This document shows, one piece after another, positions 52,201 through 64,000 of a stretch of DNA of 64,000 nt. The first letter of the stretch is position 1. The number at the start of each line of letters is the position of its first letter. Location of the stretch: the NCBI GenBank assembly GCA_015501605.1, contig JADNRZ010000003.1, positions 1,302,001 to 1,366,000 on the forward strand, in the 5' to 3' direction. Under the pieces are notes generated by a model that worked only from the letters and a program-made list of their open reading frames with translations, searched no databases and was not told where the DNA came from. The DNA comes from Panaeolus papilionaceus (taxonomy: Eukaryota; Basidiomycota; Agaricomycetes; Agaricales). The translations under genes were made by a program, and so were the position numbers.

Positions 52201-52468
52201 CTTTTTAAACCAACATCCCACAGGGGGATTTGCTAAATCCAGTGTTGGTGTAGGACTTCGACCCCAAATGACCGGAGGTGGGGTCAATCCATTCCGCGCT
52301 TCTATGGCTACTGGTGGTGGTATGCCCATGAGTGGTACCCAGGCGTTCAATATCCCCCCTCTGCCCAGCAACAACCAGTTTGGTTCTCAGTTTGGCAGCA
52401 ACGCCTTTGGGGCTGCTGGCCAGCAACAAACTCAACAGCAACCACAGCAAAATGTATCTTTGATTTGA
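49248..52468 (+). CDS. AP180/CALM-type clathrin adaptor (ANTH domain; yAP1801/1802-like)
   Basis: Endocytic adaptor binding PI(4,5)P2, clathrin and cargo. It starts MSSFDKVVKLACKPKAAPPK at 49248. The ANTH domain runs through about residue 290: YIDPIIAATWSEDGAVSDVC, FKALIVLHTMIRNGATDNVL, LNYALYLDSRIRAYKDLKHD, KGLLRETRIVHGMIDALVEC, FQAGNEGVINVLENYFEMSH and KQTEAVVEFLGVAKKLQNLL. The long Gln/Asn/Ser/Pro-rich tail has NPF motifs (EH-domain ligands) in APNPFAH, QPNPFGS, GANPFRQ, SRNPFGP and GVNPFRA. It also has six LxxQxTG motifs, the Ark1/Prk1 kinase target. Intron 50595-50648 (54 nt) is stop-free. The last exon ends QQNVSLI. Confidence 0.9.
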
Positions 52469-52855
52469 TTTTTACAGCGGGTTTCGGCGATATTAAGTAG
52501 CTATAGCAAGGCAATATTCATCTGACCATCACCCTGAGAGACGATGATTTACTTGCCCTTAATTTACAATTTTGGGACATTTCAATAGTGTACATAAACT
52601 TTCCCTCCTTTCTTACATGCATATATGCTTCTCTTTCATTTCCTTTATATTTAAGCCTTTCTATACCTTTCCATTAATGATTCCCCGACTTTCAAAGGGC
52701 CACACACTGATTGCCCGTCACGCTTTGTCCTTATGCCACTCTTTAAACATGCATAACCTTTTTTTGGTCCTGCCGTCACGCTCATTCAGTTGCCTTCCTT
52801 TCCTCACTTGTACAGTCTCAATACATATACCACAATATTTCTTCCTCTCCGTAAC
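52469..52855. other. Spacer between AP180 and NASP genes
   Basis: A 387 bp T/C-rich intergenic region with a 95-codon hydrophobic chance ORF (52572-52859). It contains the 3' UTR of one gene and the pyrimidine-rich promoter of the next. Confidence 0.5.
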
Positions 52856-54447
52856 ATGACTTCGTAAGTAACCCGTCGTGTATTCAGGCAGGAATGCCAA
52901 ACAAGATATACCCATGCACATCTCTCATTTTTAGTTCACCAAAAAGCAAGAAAGATGTGGGCGTCACAGGCGCGAACGCCACTATCACCGTCGAGACTGC
53001 TGTTGAGCAGGCTAAACGCGCTTTTGCGCTCAAGAAATACGAGCACGCCATAGACCACTATGCTACTGCTCTAGAGCTCATGTAAGTCGCGTCGGACACA
53101 TATTTCATGCATCGATTTACTTGTCACGCTCTGCTCGTCCTGTGCCTCATTTAAACGCGCTCTGAATGTCATTTTGCATCTAGTACCGAAAAAATCGGGG
53201 ACGATGCACCAGAGACGGCTGATCTGTACTTTTCGTACGGAAAGGCTTTGTTGGAGAACGCGATTGCGCAGAGCTCAGTGCTCGGGAAGGAGGGTGGTGA
53301 GGAAGCACCAGAGGACAACCAGGGTGAGCAAATTTCTTATGCCTGGGATAGCTTGTTCATCACAATGACTGTTTCATTCGTAGTGACGGGTAGTACTGCC
53401 TCTGGTCCTATCTTGTCCTTTTCAGGAGATGCTGAGGACATGGGCGACGGCGAAGACAAGCCTGTTGACCTATTTGCTCAGGCCGCCGCGGAGGAGGACC
53501 AGGGCGAAGATGATGATGAGAAGGAAGAGGATGACGGCGAACCTGAGGATGACTTCAATGCTGCATGGGAGGTGCTAGATCTTGCCCGTGCCATCTACGA
53601 GAAGGAATCCGCGAAATCTGAGGACGAAGAAGTGAAGCTAAAGCTCGCAGATACATTCATCGCTCTCGGGGACGTTTCATTGGAGACAGGTATGTGCCAC
53701 TGGTTTTTTTATAGTTTTGATACGTGGTTCTAATCTCTACCGCAGAAAAATTCGACCAGGCCATTACTGACTATGAGGAAGGGCTGAAGCTGAAACTCGA
53801 ACTCCTCCCCATTTCTTCTCGCCATATTGCAGAAGCACACTATAAGCTGAGCATGGTGCTCGATCTGACATCCGGGCGACTTTCGGACGCTATCACCCAT
53901 GCAGAGAAGGCTCTGGAAAGCGTAAAGAGTAGATTGGAGGAACTTAGAGATGGACTAGAAGGCAAACTACCACCATTGCCTGAGAGTCCTCCTCAGGATG
54001 CCAGTGACGAGGGAAAGGGCAAGGCCACGGCCACTAAACTTGTTCGGGACGACTACGTCCAGAAAATGAGCAAAACCCAGATTGAGGGTGAAATAAAAGA
54101 GTTGACGGGACTTGAAATTGACCTTGGATTGAAGGTTTGCAAAACATGCTTATTGATCAAATTCTTGCTTACTGCAATCACAGGTCGAGGAACTGAAGAC
54201 CTCTCCCAATGAGTCACTAGGCTCAAGCGCGCCTGCGTTGGCCGCCCAAGCTCTTGACAATGAATTGAATGTGGGATCTAAAGCCCCCAATACTGGCACC
54301 CCTGTCGTTGTTAACGACCTGACTTCAATCGTCAAGAAGAAGAAAAAGCCCGCAGCAGACTCCAGTGCGACAAAGCGCAAAGCTGAGGAAGAAGCCGAGC
54401 ACGTCAATGCAGACAAAAAGGTGAAATTGGACACCCCCGAGGCCTGA
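52856..54447 (+). CDS. NASP-family histone H3-H4 chaperone (Sim3/Hif1-like, SHNi-TPR)
   Basis: Histone chaperone for nuclear H3-H4. The first coding exon is only 8 nt (MTS, 52856-52863), then SPKSKKDVGVTG follows from about 52936. The TPR region includes VEQAKRAFALKKYEHAIDHY, TADLYFSYGKALLENAIAQS, NAAWEVLDLARAIYEKESA, ADTFIALGDVSLE, FDQAITDYEEGLKLKLELLP and HIAEAHYKLSMVLDLTSGRL. A Glu/Asp-rich acidic insert (EEDQGEDDDEKEEDDGEPED) interrupts TPR2, diagnostic for NASP. The basic tail has nuclear-localisation-like runs (IVKKKKKPAADSSATKRK, ADKKVKLD). Intron 53324-53425 (102 nt) lacks an in-frame stop. Confidence 0.9.
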
Positions 54448-54655
54448 TTATCTGCCTATTTGCATCTACTTTATCTACGCTTTTTTGCTATTACTGATAT
54501 TGTAGACATTTATATTTTACGCTTGTTATGATGATTTTGTTTAAATGTTGTCCTGTTATCTGGTTACAATTAATAGAGGTACATGTTCCATATATTTTAG
54601 GAGCAAATTTTCCCTTTCCTTGGAATAAGTAAAATAAAACGATTGTTTGCTTCAA

Positions 54656-56182
54656 TCAAAATGGCAATGCACTGGCGTCAATAGGTTTGTGCTTGAACTG
54701 TTTTTTTCCTGATCCAAATTCTCCGACGATATGGCCCTTTTTATCTTTGCTCCTGAGGACGTATTTGTAAATCACGAGTCCCTCCAAGCCGACAGGTCCA
54801 CGAGCATGAATTCTCCCAGTGCTAATACCAACTTCTGTCCCAAAGCCATATCTAAAGCCGTCTGCAAACCGTGTACTTGCGTTGACGAATGTGCCGGCTG
54901 AATCAACAGCCCGAACAAAATTCGAAGCGGTTTCTTCATTCTCAGTGATGATGGCATCGGTATGATGTGACGAATGAGAGTTGATATGTTGAACGGCGGC
55001 TGAGAGGGAGGGGACAGTAATAACGGAGATGGTTGTTGTGAGATGCTCCGTAGTGTACGATTCAGGCGTGGCTGCCTGGACATGTGTTTCTACATTGGCA
55101 GGAGGGGGGGAAAGTGATTGTACAACGGCCAGGGTTGAGGAATCGCACTGCAGTCGAACATTAGCAGCGAGTAATGCCCTTGCGATAGTCGGCCACATAG
55201 TGTTCAATAGCGACTCATGGACTATGAGGGTCTCAGCGGAATTGCAGGCCGAGGGGTAATCGGTCTGTAGATAAATGTCATAAGATACTGATCCTAACCC
55301 GTCGGTTATCAACAGAAAAACGCACCTTGGAGTCAACGACGACTCGAACTGCTTTCTCGTTATCCGCAGCCTCATCGAGATAAACTGAGCAGAGACCGTC
55401 GGCATGCCCCATAACTGGTATCCGGGTGTTATTCTGGATATTTCGGACGAGACTATTGCTTCCTCTCGGGATTACGAGGTCAATGTACTGGTCCAATTCT
55501 AATAGAGATGCAACTTCTGCTCTTGTTTGAATAGCCTGAATATATTTCTCTGGGATAGTAGTTTGAGCAAGACCAGCTGAAATGGCATTGGCAAGCAATA
55601 GAGTGGTACGATTTGACTCCTTTCCACCCTTCAAGATAGCGGCGTTTCCTGTTGTTACTATTAGATCCACATCCTTTTCAATATCGTGGATTGTTGGCCG
55701 TACCTGATTTAATTGCCAATGCTGCGATATTTACGACTACTTCGGGTCTTGCTTCGAAAATTACCAACAGGACACCAATTGGACATGAAACGCGGTATAG
55801 TTCGAGTTCATCATCAAGCTCCCGAGCATATGTAACTGTTCCAATGGGATCCTGCAAGGCAGCTACATCGTCGATACCTTGGAGCATCAAGTCCCATTTG
55901 TCTCCACGGGCAAGGTCGAGACGCTTGAGCATGGATTCAGACATTCGAGCTGCATCAACTTCGAGCTGTGCTGCCTAATGTCGGACGTGAACAAGTGTGT
56001 CGAAAACCCAATAATCATCATCGTACCTTGAGATCTTCCAGGTTGGCAGAGATAATAGAATCCTTCTGGGTTTCGAGTTGTTGGCGAATAGCACGAAGGG
56101 CCTTGATACGATCTTCATTTGAAACGAGTTGCGACTGCTCGAATGCTGCCTTTGCAGCTTTTGCAATGTCGATAGAAGCCAT
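54656..56182 (-). CDS. PRO2: Gamma-glutamyl phosphate reductase
   Basis: Second step of proline synthesis. It starts MASIDIAKAAKAAFEQSQL at 56182. Family landmarks are RMSESMLKRLDLARGDKWD, DPIGTVTYARELDDELELYR, PIGVLLVIFEARPEVVVNIA, IKSGNAAILKGGKESNRT, YIDLVIPRGSNSLVRNIQ, PVMGHADGLCSVYLDEAAD and the catalytic Cys in DYPSACNSAETLIVHE. GTFVNASTRFADGFRYGFG and GISTGRIHARGPVGLEGLV complete the aldehyde-dehydrogenase-like fold. It ends HKPIDASALPF. Four exons. It faces the NASP gene convergently across about 208 bp. Confidence 0.94.
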
Positions 56183-57516
56183 TTTTAGAATGGGTATGGG
56201 GGTATAGATATAAGCTTATGATGTGGTCAATTGAGAATGCGGTCTATATAATTTTTAAATCAAGTCGGAATACACACGGGACTGCTTTTACGGCCGATAA
56301 GATTAGATTAGATTACGACATTGAAGTATTCATAAAATACTCTGCGTCTCCGACTCTATCCGATCCGAACTACAGTGTATCACCCGAATTTGATACAGCA
56401 CAAATAAATTTTCATTTTTAAAAACAAACAACACGGGAAAGATAAAAATAACTATGGGAATGGGTAAACTAAACATCTAAGAATGTTCATATAAAAATTC
56501 AAACAAAAATATGGCGAAATGGAGGTAGCAGAGGCGAATGAAAAAAAAGACACCTGTCCCACGGCGTATCAGTCAATGAGACACCGGTGATGGCGTGTTG
56601 ATGCGATCAAATCACGCATTAAAGTTATACTCCTCCTCATCTTCAGAGACAAGGAGGGCGTTGTTGAGGTGGGGGGAAGGTGGGGAGACCAGTGCATCAT
56701 TGCTGTTGGTATTGGAGGCGTCCTCGGAGTCAGGATACATGTCTATGAGCCAGGTAGGGGGCCCATTCTTGACACAGGGCCGCTTTTTAGTTTTTTTTGG
56801 GGGGGGGAATTCTCCCTCTCCCAATCCTTGAGCTTGAACCACTAACCCTTCAACTCGGAGCATCAAGCTGTCCTTGACTCATTTTTTGATGATCTTTTGA
56901 ACTGCATTCTTCCCTTTAAAAATCTTGGAAGGCATTGGAGAAGGTGGGGTACACATTATAACTACATTGCAATAGAGCTGCTTAAATACCAGTATATTAA
57001 AGATCATAATTTATGTATTTTTTGTTTTTCTGGCCTTGCATGTGAGATTTAGCCACAAAAATCGACACATAGCATCCCATGGCTTCTCTGAACAATCTGA
57101 GTACAATTGATACAGCCCAACTGGAGTATTTCAGCACATAGAAGCAAGATCATTGGCCATTATTTTTGAAATCAAGACAAAGTGTGGGGTCAAAATATAT
57201 TGATAGTCAGATCCTCGGTGAAATACATGCTTTGGCTATTCAAAATTTGGTATATATTCGTATGACACTATTTCTAACATAAGCCGTCCGTTATTCCAAC
57301 TGCGCGTTCCTATTTGCGACGACGCGCTGCGCATTTCTGTTTGGTGTCTCATTGTGTGATGGTGTCTCATTGTCACGTGATACACTGTACCAATACTTCC
57401 GCTTGACAACACATCATGTTCACAACATAGATGAGCAAAAAAGAGAGAAATAGAGTTGAATTTTGGTGTCTAGGTATATAAGGCAACCAGACGTCTAGGT
57501 ACTCAAAAAACTACTT
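56183..57516. other. Long AT-rich spacer between PRO2 and ATP1 genes
   Basis: A 1334 bp region with no supported gene. It holds an 84-codon minus-strand frame (56612-56866) that contains a homopolymer junction T8G9 (56791-56807), and a short direct repeat ggtgtctcattgt near 57340-57375. No TE ends were found. Confidence 0.5.
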
Positions 57517-59713
<2,197 letters not shown>

Positions 59714-59877
59714 TGGGGAGAAAGGAGGAGGAATGTGGATGAGTTTGAGTGAGAGCAGGGGAAGTTTTCGCTTCTTCAACTAACAACTCGCTCGGCCTTT
59801 GTCGGAACATTCAAGCGGAGATTCAATTCCACTTTTTTTCTCATCACTCTTCGCCAATTTACCGACAAGTTCAAATC
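59714..59877. promoter_or_regulatory. Shared divergent promoter, ATP1 / bL21m
   Basis: Only 164 bp separate the two start codons. Both genes make mitochondrial proteins, so co-regulation from a common region is plausible but not shown. Confidence 0.5.
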
Positions 59878-60422
59878 ATGTTTGCATTAGCCCGCTCGTG
59901 TATGTAACAAAAAAAAATTATTTGACGTATTCAAATCTAATGAAAACCCTTCATTTTATAGGTTTTACTCGCCAATTGGCCATAAGGGCCTTGCACATTT
60001 CATCCCCTGCTGGACCTCCTTCAACAACAGCAGCATTGCAACTTATACGCCAACAGCCTTCTCAATATGTCGTCGCGTCATTCGCAGGCAGAAAATACAT
60101 CCTTACACCTAGGGACCTGTTGACCGTGCCCCATCTGCGCGACGTCAAAGTAGGCGACGTTCTCGAATTGGATCAAATTCATGAACTGGGTTCACGCGAA
60201 TACACTCTTAGAGGCAACCCCGTAATCCCACCAACGACTGTCAAAGTCCAAGCAACTGTTGTTGAACATACCAAGGGTTCCATGGAATATATCTTCAAGA
60301 AGAAGAGAAGAAAGGGGTACAGGAAAACCATTCAACACAAGCAACCATATACCCGTCTCAGAATAGGTGATATCCACATCCCACTTGAGCAAGCTACTCC
60401 TACTATTCCATCATCGTCATAG
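59878..60422 (+). CDS. Mitochondrial large ribosomal subunit protein bL21m
   Basis: Two exons (59878-59899, 59962-60422) give 160 residues. The N-terminus MFALARSCFTRQLAIRALHI is a mitochondrial presequence. The L21 domain follows: QPSQYVVASFAGRKYILTPR, VKVGDVLELDQIHELGSREY, VIPPTTVKVQATVVEHTKG, and the family signature FKKKRRKGYRKTIQHKQPYT with RLRIGDI. The first exon is only 22 nt. The upstream in-frame ATG at 59799 is interrupted by the intron and is not needed. Confidence 0.93.
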
Positions 60423-60506
60423 TGTTCTCTCTCTATTCTTCACCTAGTTCATTTTGTAACAATATATTACGTGCATACTGCTTTCGAGGGAATAATACTA
60501 ATGTTA

Positions 60507-63500
60507 TCAAATCTCTCCCTCCTCCGGTGTTTCTGCCCGTGCTGACTCTTGTCTCTTCCCTTTGTCGACATCCATGCGCTCTGGCTCTTCATTTTCATAC
60601 CGCGCCCGCTGGATTAGCTAGTCAGCAACATCCACTTGAAATGAGATGCGAAAAACAAACCTTCTCAGCACGATCACTCTGACTCGTATCGTCATTTTCG
60701 CGCTTCTCTCGGCCTTCGTCGCGTTTCGGGGTTTCCTCCCAGTCCATCCCTAGGCTCGACCCACGTTCTCCTCTTGATGGCCTGCTTTCCTTGTCACGTC
60801 TGCGGTCATCCTTGTCGTCGCGGTGTTTCGATGACTTGTACCCATCCCTGTCTTTCTCTCGCTCAAAGTCCTTGTCGCGTACATAGTCCCTTGAACCTCG
60901 ACGACTGTCTTCGTAATCATCATAACGGTGGTGGTGTCGTGAGCTACGGCTGCTTCGTTCGTAATCCTTGCCACGATCTCTGTCGCGTTCACGATGGTGA
61001 CTGTCCCGATCCCGCCTATCCCTGTCTCTGTCGTGGTCACGATCACGGTCCCTATCCTTGCCTCGGTCGCGTTCGCGTTCCCTGTCGTCGTCCCGGTGAT
61101 CTCGTGCAGGTTCTTTACGTTTTCGACTCGTGGTAGAGCCTTCATTGTCGGAACCGGTCTCGCGGATCCGCTCCTAAGATCGGGCGTTGTCAGAATACGA
61201 ATTTACAACATATCAACGTAACAAACCTTTTGCCTCTTGACATATTTAGCAAAGGCTGCTCGCCGGCCTTCGTCGTCTTCAAGGGCCTTGTACTCCGGAA
61301 GGTGCTCGATGAGTGGGACAATCTCATTGGCTCTATGAGTATGGCTGCACACCAGTGAGAAACAAAAACCTTACCTCCTCATACTTCGCTGAGATGTCGA
61401 GGGGCTCTGGAAGTTTCTTCATGGCATACCGAAGGTCATCCTGCAAATGGCGCTGCTTTCTCTCCCAGCGGCGTTTCTCCTCAGCCTGCTTCTTCAAAGC
61501 ATTGTCCTTTAACTACAACCCTTGGTAAGTGCGCGACAGACGAATCGAAACAAAAACATGACGAACACTGTCAAATACCAAACGAAGGTCATCCTTAGAG
61601 AGGGCACTGACTGCGGGATCGGACTCCGTTGCGATTACAAACGAAAATTCATCCCATGTCGTCTCAGTCGTGACGACGAAGGGTGCTTGAGAGGCATCCA
61701 TGGCATTGGCGTCCTTATCCTTAGCATTGCCACCTCGTTTGTCATTGTAATGCTTGATGACGGTTTCAACCACGGCGGTCTTAGCGTCAAGCTTTTGATC
61801 CAATGAATCCACTGCATCCCAGAAAAGCTCCAGGGGATTAGAGCCTGGATTTCCGAGCATATCTACATAGCGAGTGTCGTCCTTGAACAAGGGGTAGACT
61901 TCCTTCCATTTGGTGCGGGCTTTAATAGTTCCCGCTTCAACCAGTTCGTGTAGCAATGCCTAATGTTCAGTGCTTTAGACATTCCATGCATTATAAAAGC
62001 AATTAAACAACGAACCTTGAATGCTTCCCGTGTCTTTCGTTCCTTCCTAGTTTTCTCCACCTGCGCACGTCGTGTTTGTTCTTCGTATTCCCTCTCACGA
62101 ACACGGCTATAGTCTTCAAAGGCAAGAAGAATATCAAGAGTGGGCAATTTACGCAGCTCTGTGTCTTCCTGCCAATCCTCGGACTCGAGAAGGAGTTCGT
62201 ACGCAGCCCTCCATCGTGTGAGAACATCGACGTTGAGCTGTTTGAATAGTGACACGACTTTCAGGATACTGCGTGACCTTGCTGCCCTGGTTTCATTCTG
62301 CGATGAGCGTTGTCAGCATGTATTCTGCAAACAGGAGGGGCCAAAGAACTCACAACTTCGCGCTCCTTCAACTCGGCCACATATTCCTCAAAGACAAGCT
62401 TGCGTTCTGCCTCAATGCGAGCCTGCTGCCAGATCGGATGTTGAGCAAAAAGTTTATCCGCAGTGCGGAAGGTCGTGTAATGGAAAACATTGGGATTGCC
62501 TTTGAGCATGTTTCGGATTGCAGGTCGCAACTTGGCGAGCCTCGCTTCTTTCTCTTCCTGTTCCTTTTGCTTAAGACCTGTAGTATACTACGTGAATGAT
62601 CGCGATCAGCCTCAATGCAGTCGCGTTTGATGATACAACGTACCTTCTCCCAGCAAGCCTTCTTCTCGGCGAGAGTATTGAGAGCTTTATACAGAGGATC
62701 AGTTATAATAGCACGCATCGTCTGGTCCCATGTCCAAGTTGCATCCACTCCAGCTTTCTTCAATAAATGAACAAATGCCTTTTCTCCTTCTTCGATTGTC
62801 TGAAAGCCGTTATGAGGGATGACGGGGTCATCAGGCAGGTTGGGCCGTGCGGGCAACGCAGTAGGGGTTGGTGTAGGGACACCACCTGTGTGTGGCCCGA
62901 CAGCGAGATTTCCATTTTGTTGGCTGGGCTGAGAAGCGGATGATGGTGAGGACGGGTCAGCACCTCCCATTGGGTTGATTCCACCTTGTATAGCTCCCCC
63001 GACGGGAGTGAATCCGGGAGCTGCTATGGCTCGGTTTCCACTGAGCAAGGTTATATGCATAAGCAATTCATTCAAAGACAGATTGCTCCCTAGAAAACTT
63101 ACGAGGCTGAAGACTGTGACTCTTTTTCTACCTTTTCAAGCAGTAGGAGAAGCTCATCAGGCATGTCCCATTTAGAATCCTTGGTTTCGGTCTGTAGGCG
63201 GTAAAAGGTCAACGATAATACAGCATATTTGAGGAGATTCACGCACATTGTAATAGTACTTTCTTCCTCCAGAAAAGTATTCCTTCCATTTGGTTTGATT
63301 GAGGGCTCGCTATTGAGTTGTATGGGCTTAATTTTGACGACATGAGATTTATCAGTGGCTCACCTCAAATGGAGTTTTCAACTCTTGGGTTAAAATGTTA
63401 GCGACAAGACAAGATACGATACGAATTATCAACGGACCATCTGGTTTCTCCCAAACACTTTGCTTGGTACCTGTGTTGAACCAATATGTTCGGCCTTCCG

Positions 63501-63584
63501 TATTACGATGCTCAGTCTGAAAGTTGTTAGCCTGAGGAGTCTTGAGTTGATGAACAGCTAATATAAGCGTACCCAGATGTTCAT
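60507..63584 (-). CDS. PRP40: U1 snRNP splicing factor Prp40 (WW and FF domains)
   Basis: Bridges U1 snRNP and branch-point proteins in early spliceosomes. The first coding exon is 12 nt (MNIW, 63584-63573), as in yeast Prp40, which also begins M-x-I-W. WW1 is [20 protein letters not shown] ending VWEKP, and WW2 is [20 protein letters not shown] ending MP. A Pro/Ser/Gly-rich linker (63060-62830) follows, then FF domains: [75 protein letters not shown] and [20 protein letters not shown]. The C-tail is a long RD/RS-like repeat ([19 protein letters not shown]) and ends TPEEGEI at 60507. Confidence 0.92.
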
Positions 63585-64000
63585 GATGAACTCCAAGACG
63601 TTGTAATTGTGATATTCTGTAGTTGAATATAGGATTGAAGAGGATGATAAGCTGAATGAAAGGGGATTATTTCAAAGTTCACCAGCGCTTCTGAAATGAT
63701 TCGTGGTGAAGTTGCTTTGAATTTCAATTGGCAAATAAGGGCATTAATTTGGACTTGTTTGGCTTGATCATCCACTTTGAAAGTGCGTCATATTTTCTCA
63801 GGCTTACTTGTGCTGCTCTGCTAATTGCACTGGACATGTGCTCAAAGCTGTCAATTATTTCCTGCTACTTATCAAACCTTGTCTGGAATTAACTGTGGCT
63901 GCTGACTAGATTCCCTCCATTTCTCGCCGCAAATTTACTTTTTTTGGATGTGGCACCAGGCAGAATACTTTACAAGTAGTCACCGGCCGGTACTTATCTT
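63585..64000. other. Region upstream of PRP40 to window edge
   Basis: Only short minus-strand frames are present (for example from an ATG at 63837 reading MSSAISRAAQ), with no recognisable domain. It presumably holds the PRP40 promoter. Confidence 0.45.

Noticed and set aside
60750..61145. 131-codon minus-strand Thr-rich ORF and 120-codon plus-strand Cys-rich ORF
   Set aside because: Both are other-frame readings of the RD-repeat tail of Prp40.

Overview
This is a nuclear window from a filamentous basidiomycete fungus, most likely an agaricomycete. The evidence is that almost every gene is split by many short introns (about 46-60 nt, GT-AG, often with a CTAAC/CTGAC-like branch site), genes are packed on both strands with short spacers, and the content is fungal: inositol-phosphorylceramide synthase subunit Kei1, a DUF2408 protein, a CBM1-GH5 endoglucanase, an expansin-like secreted protein, class I alpha-mannosidases and tandem RBR ubiquitin ligases. 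The plant-cell-wall enzymes suggest a wood or litter decomposer. I see no operon, CRISPR array, rRNA or tRNA gene.

Layout. 1-7 kb: KEI1 (cut by the left edge), an eIF4E-family cap-binding protein, MsrB, two adjacent tropomyosin-like genes, and a DUF2408 protein. 7-14 kb: a CLC chloride transporter, Mediator subunit Med4, a dual-specificity phosphatase and a DHHC palmitoyltransferase. 14-25 kb: an expansin-like secreted protein, the 21 kDa subunit of complex I, a zinc-finger nucleoporin, CDK7, a J-domain protein, OHCU decarboxylase and a Gfo/Idh/MocA-type dehydrogenase. 25-35 kb (all minus strand): a degenerate GH47 protein, CBM1-GH5 endoglucanase, Erv1 sulfhydryl oxidase, a ZIP zinc transporter and ZNHIT2. 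35-44 kb (all plus strand): two RBR E3 ligase paralogues with a 979 bp non-autonomous hAT-type transposon between them, then the DEAD-box helicase Dbp9. 44-49 kb: glycerol kinase and an intact GH47 mannosidase. 49-64 kb: an AP180/ANTH endocytic adaptor, a NASP/Hif1 histone chaperone, gamma-glutamyl phosphate reductase, ATP synthase alpha, mitochondrial ribosomal protein bL21m and splicing factor Prp40.

Most genes are independent housekeeping loci rather than a pathway cluster. The features most worth a second look are: (i) a GH47 paralogue that has lost most signature catalytic acids while its neighbour about 20 kb away keeps them; (ii) two tandem RBR ligases with identical exon sizes, one of which appears fused to an N-terminal cysteine-peptidase-like domain; (iii) a hAT-type element with a perfect 8-bp target duplication lying between them; (iv) a tropomyosin tandem duplication recorded in intron phases; and (v) an adaptor protein carrying six LxxQxTG kinase-target motifs. 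Exon coordinates were read by eye from splice signals and frame continuity, so individual boundaries may be off by a few bases.
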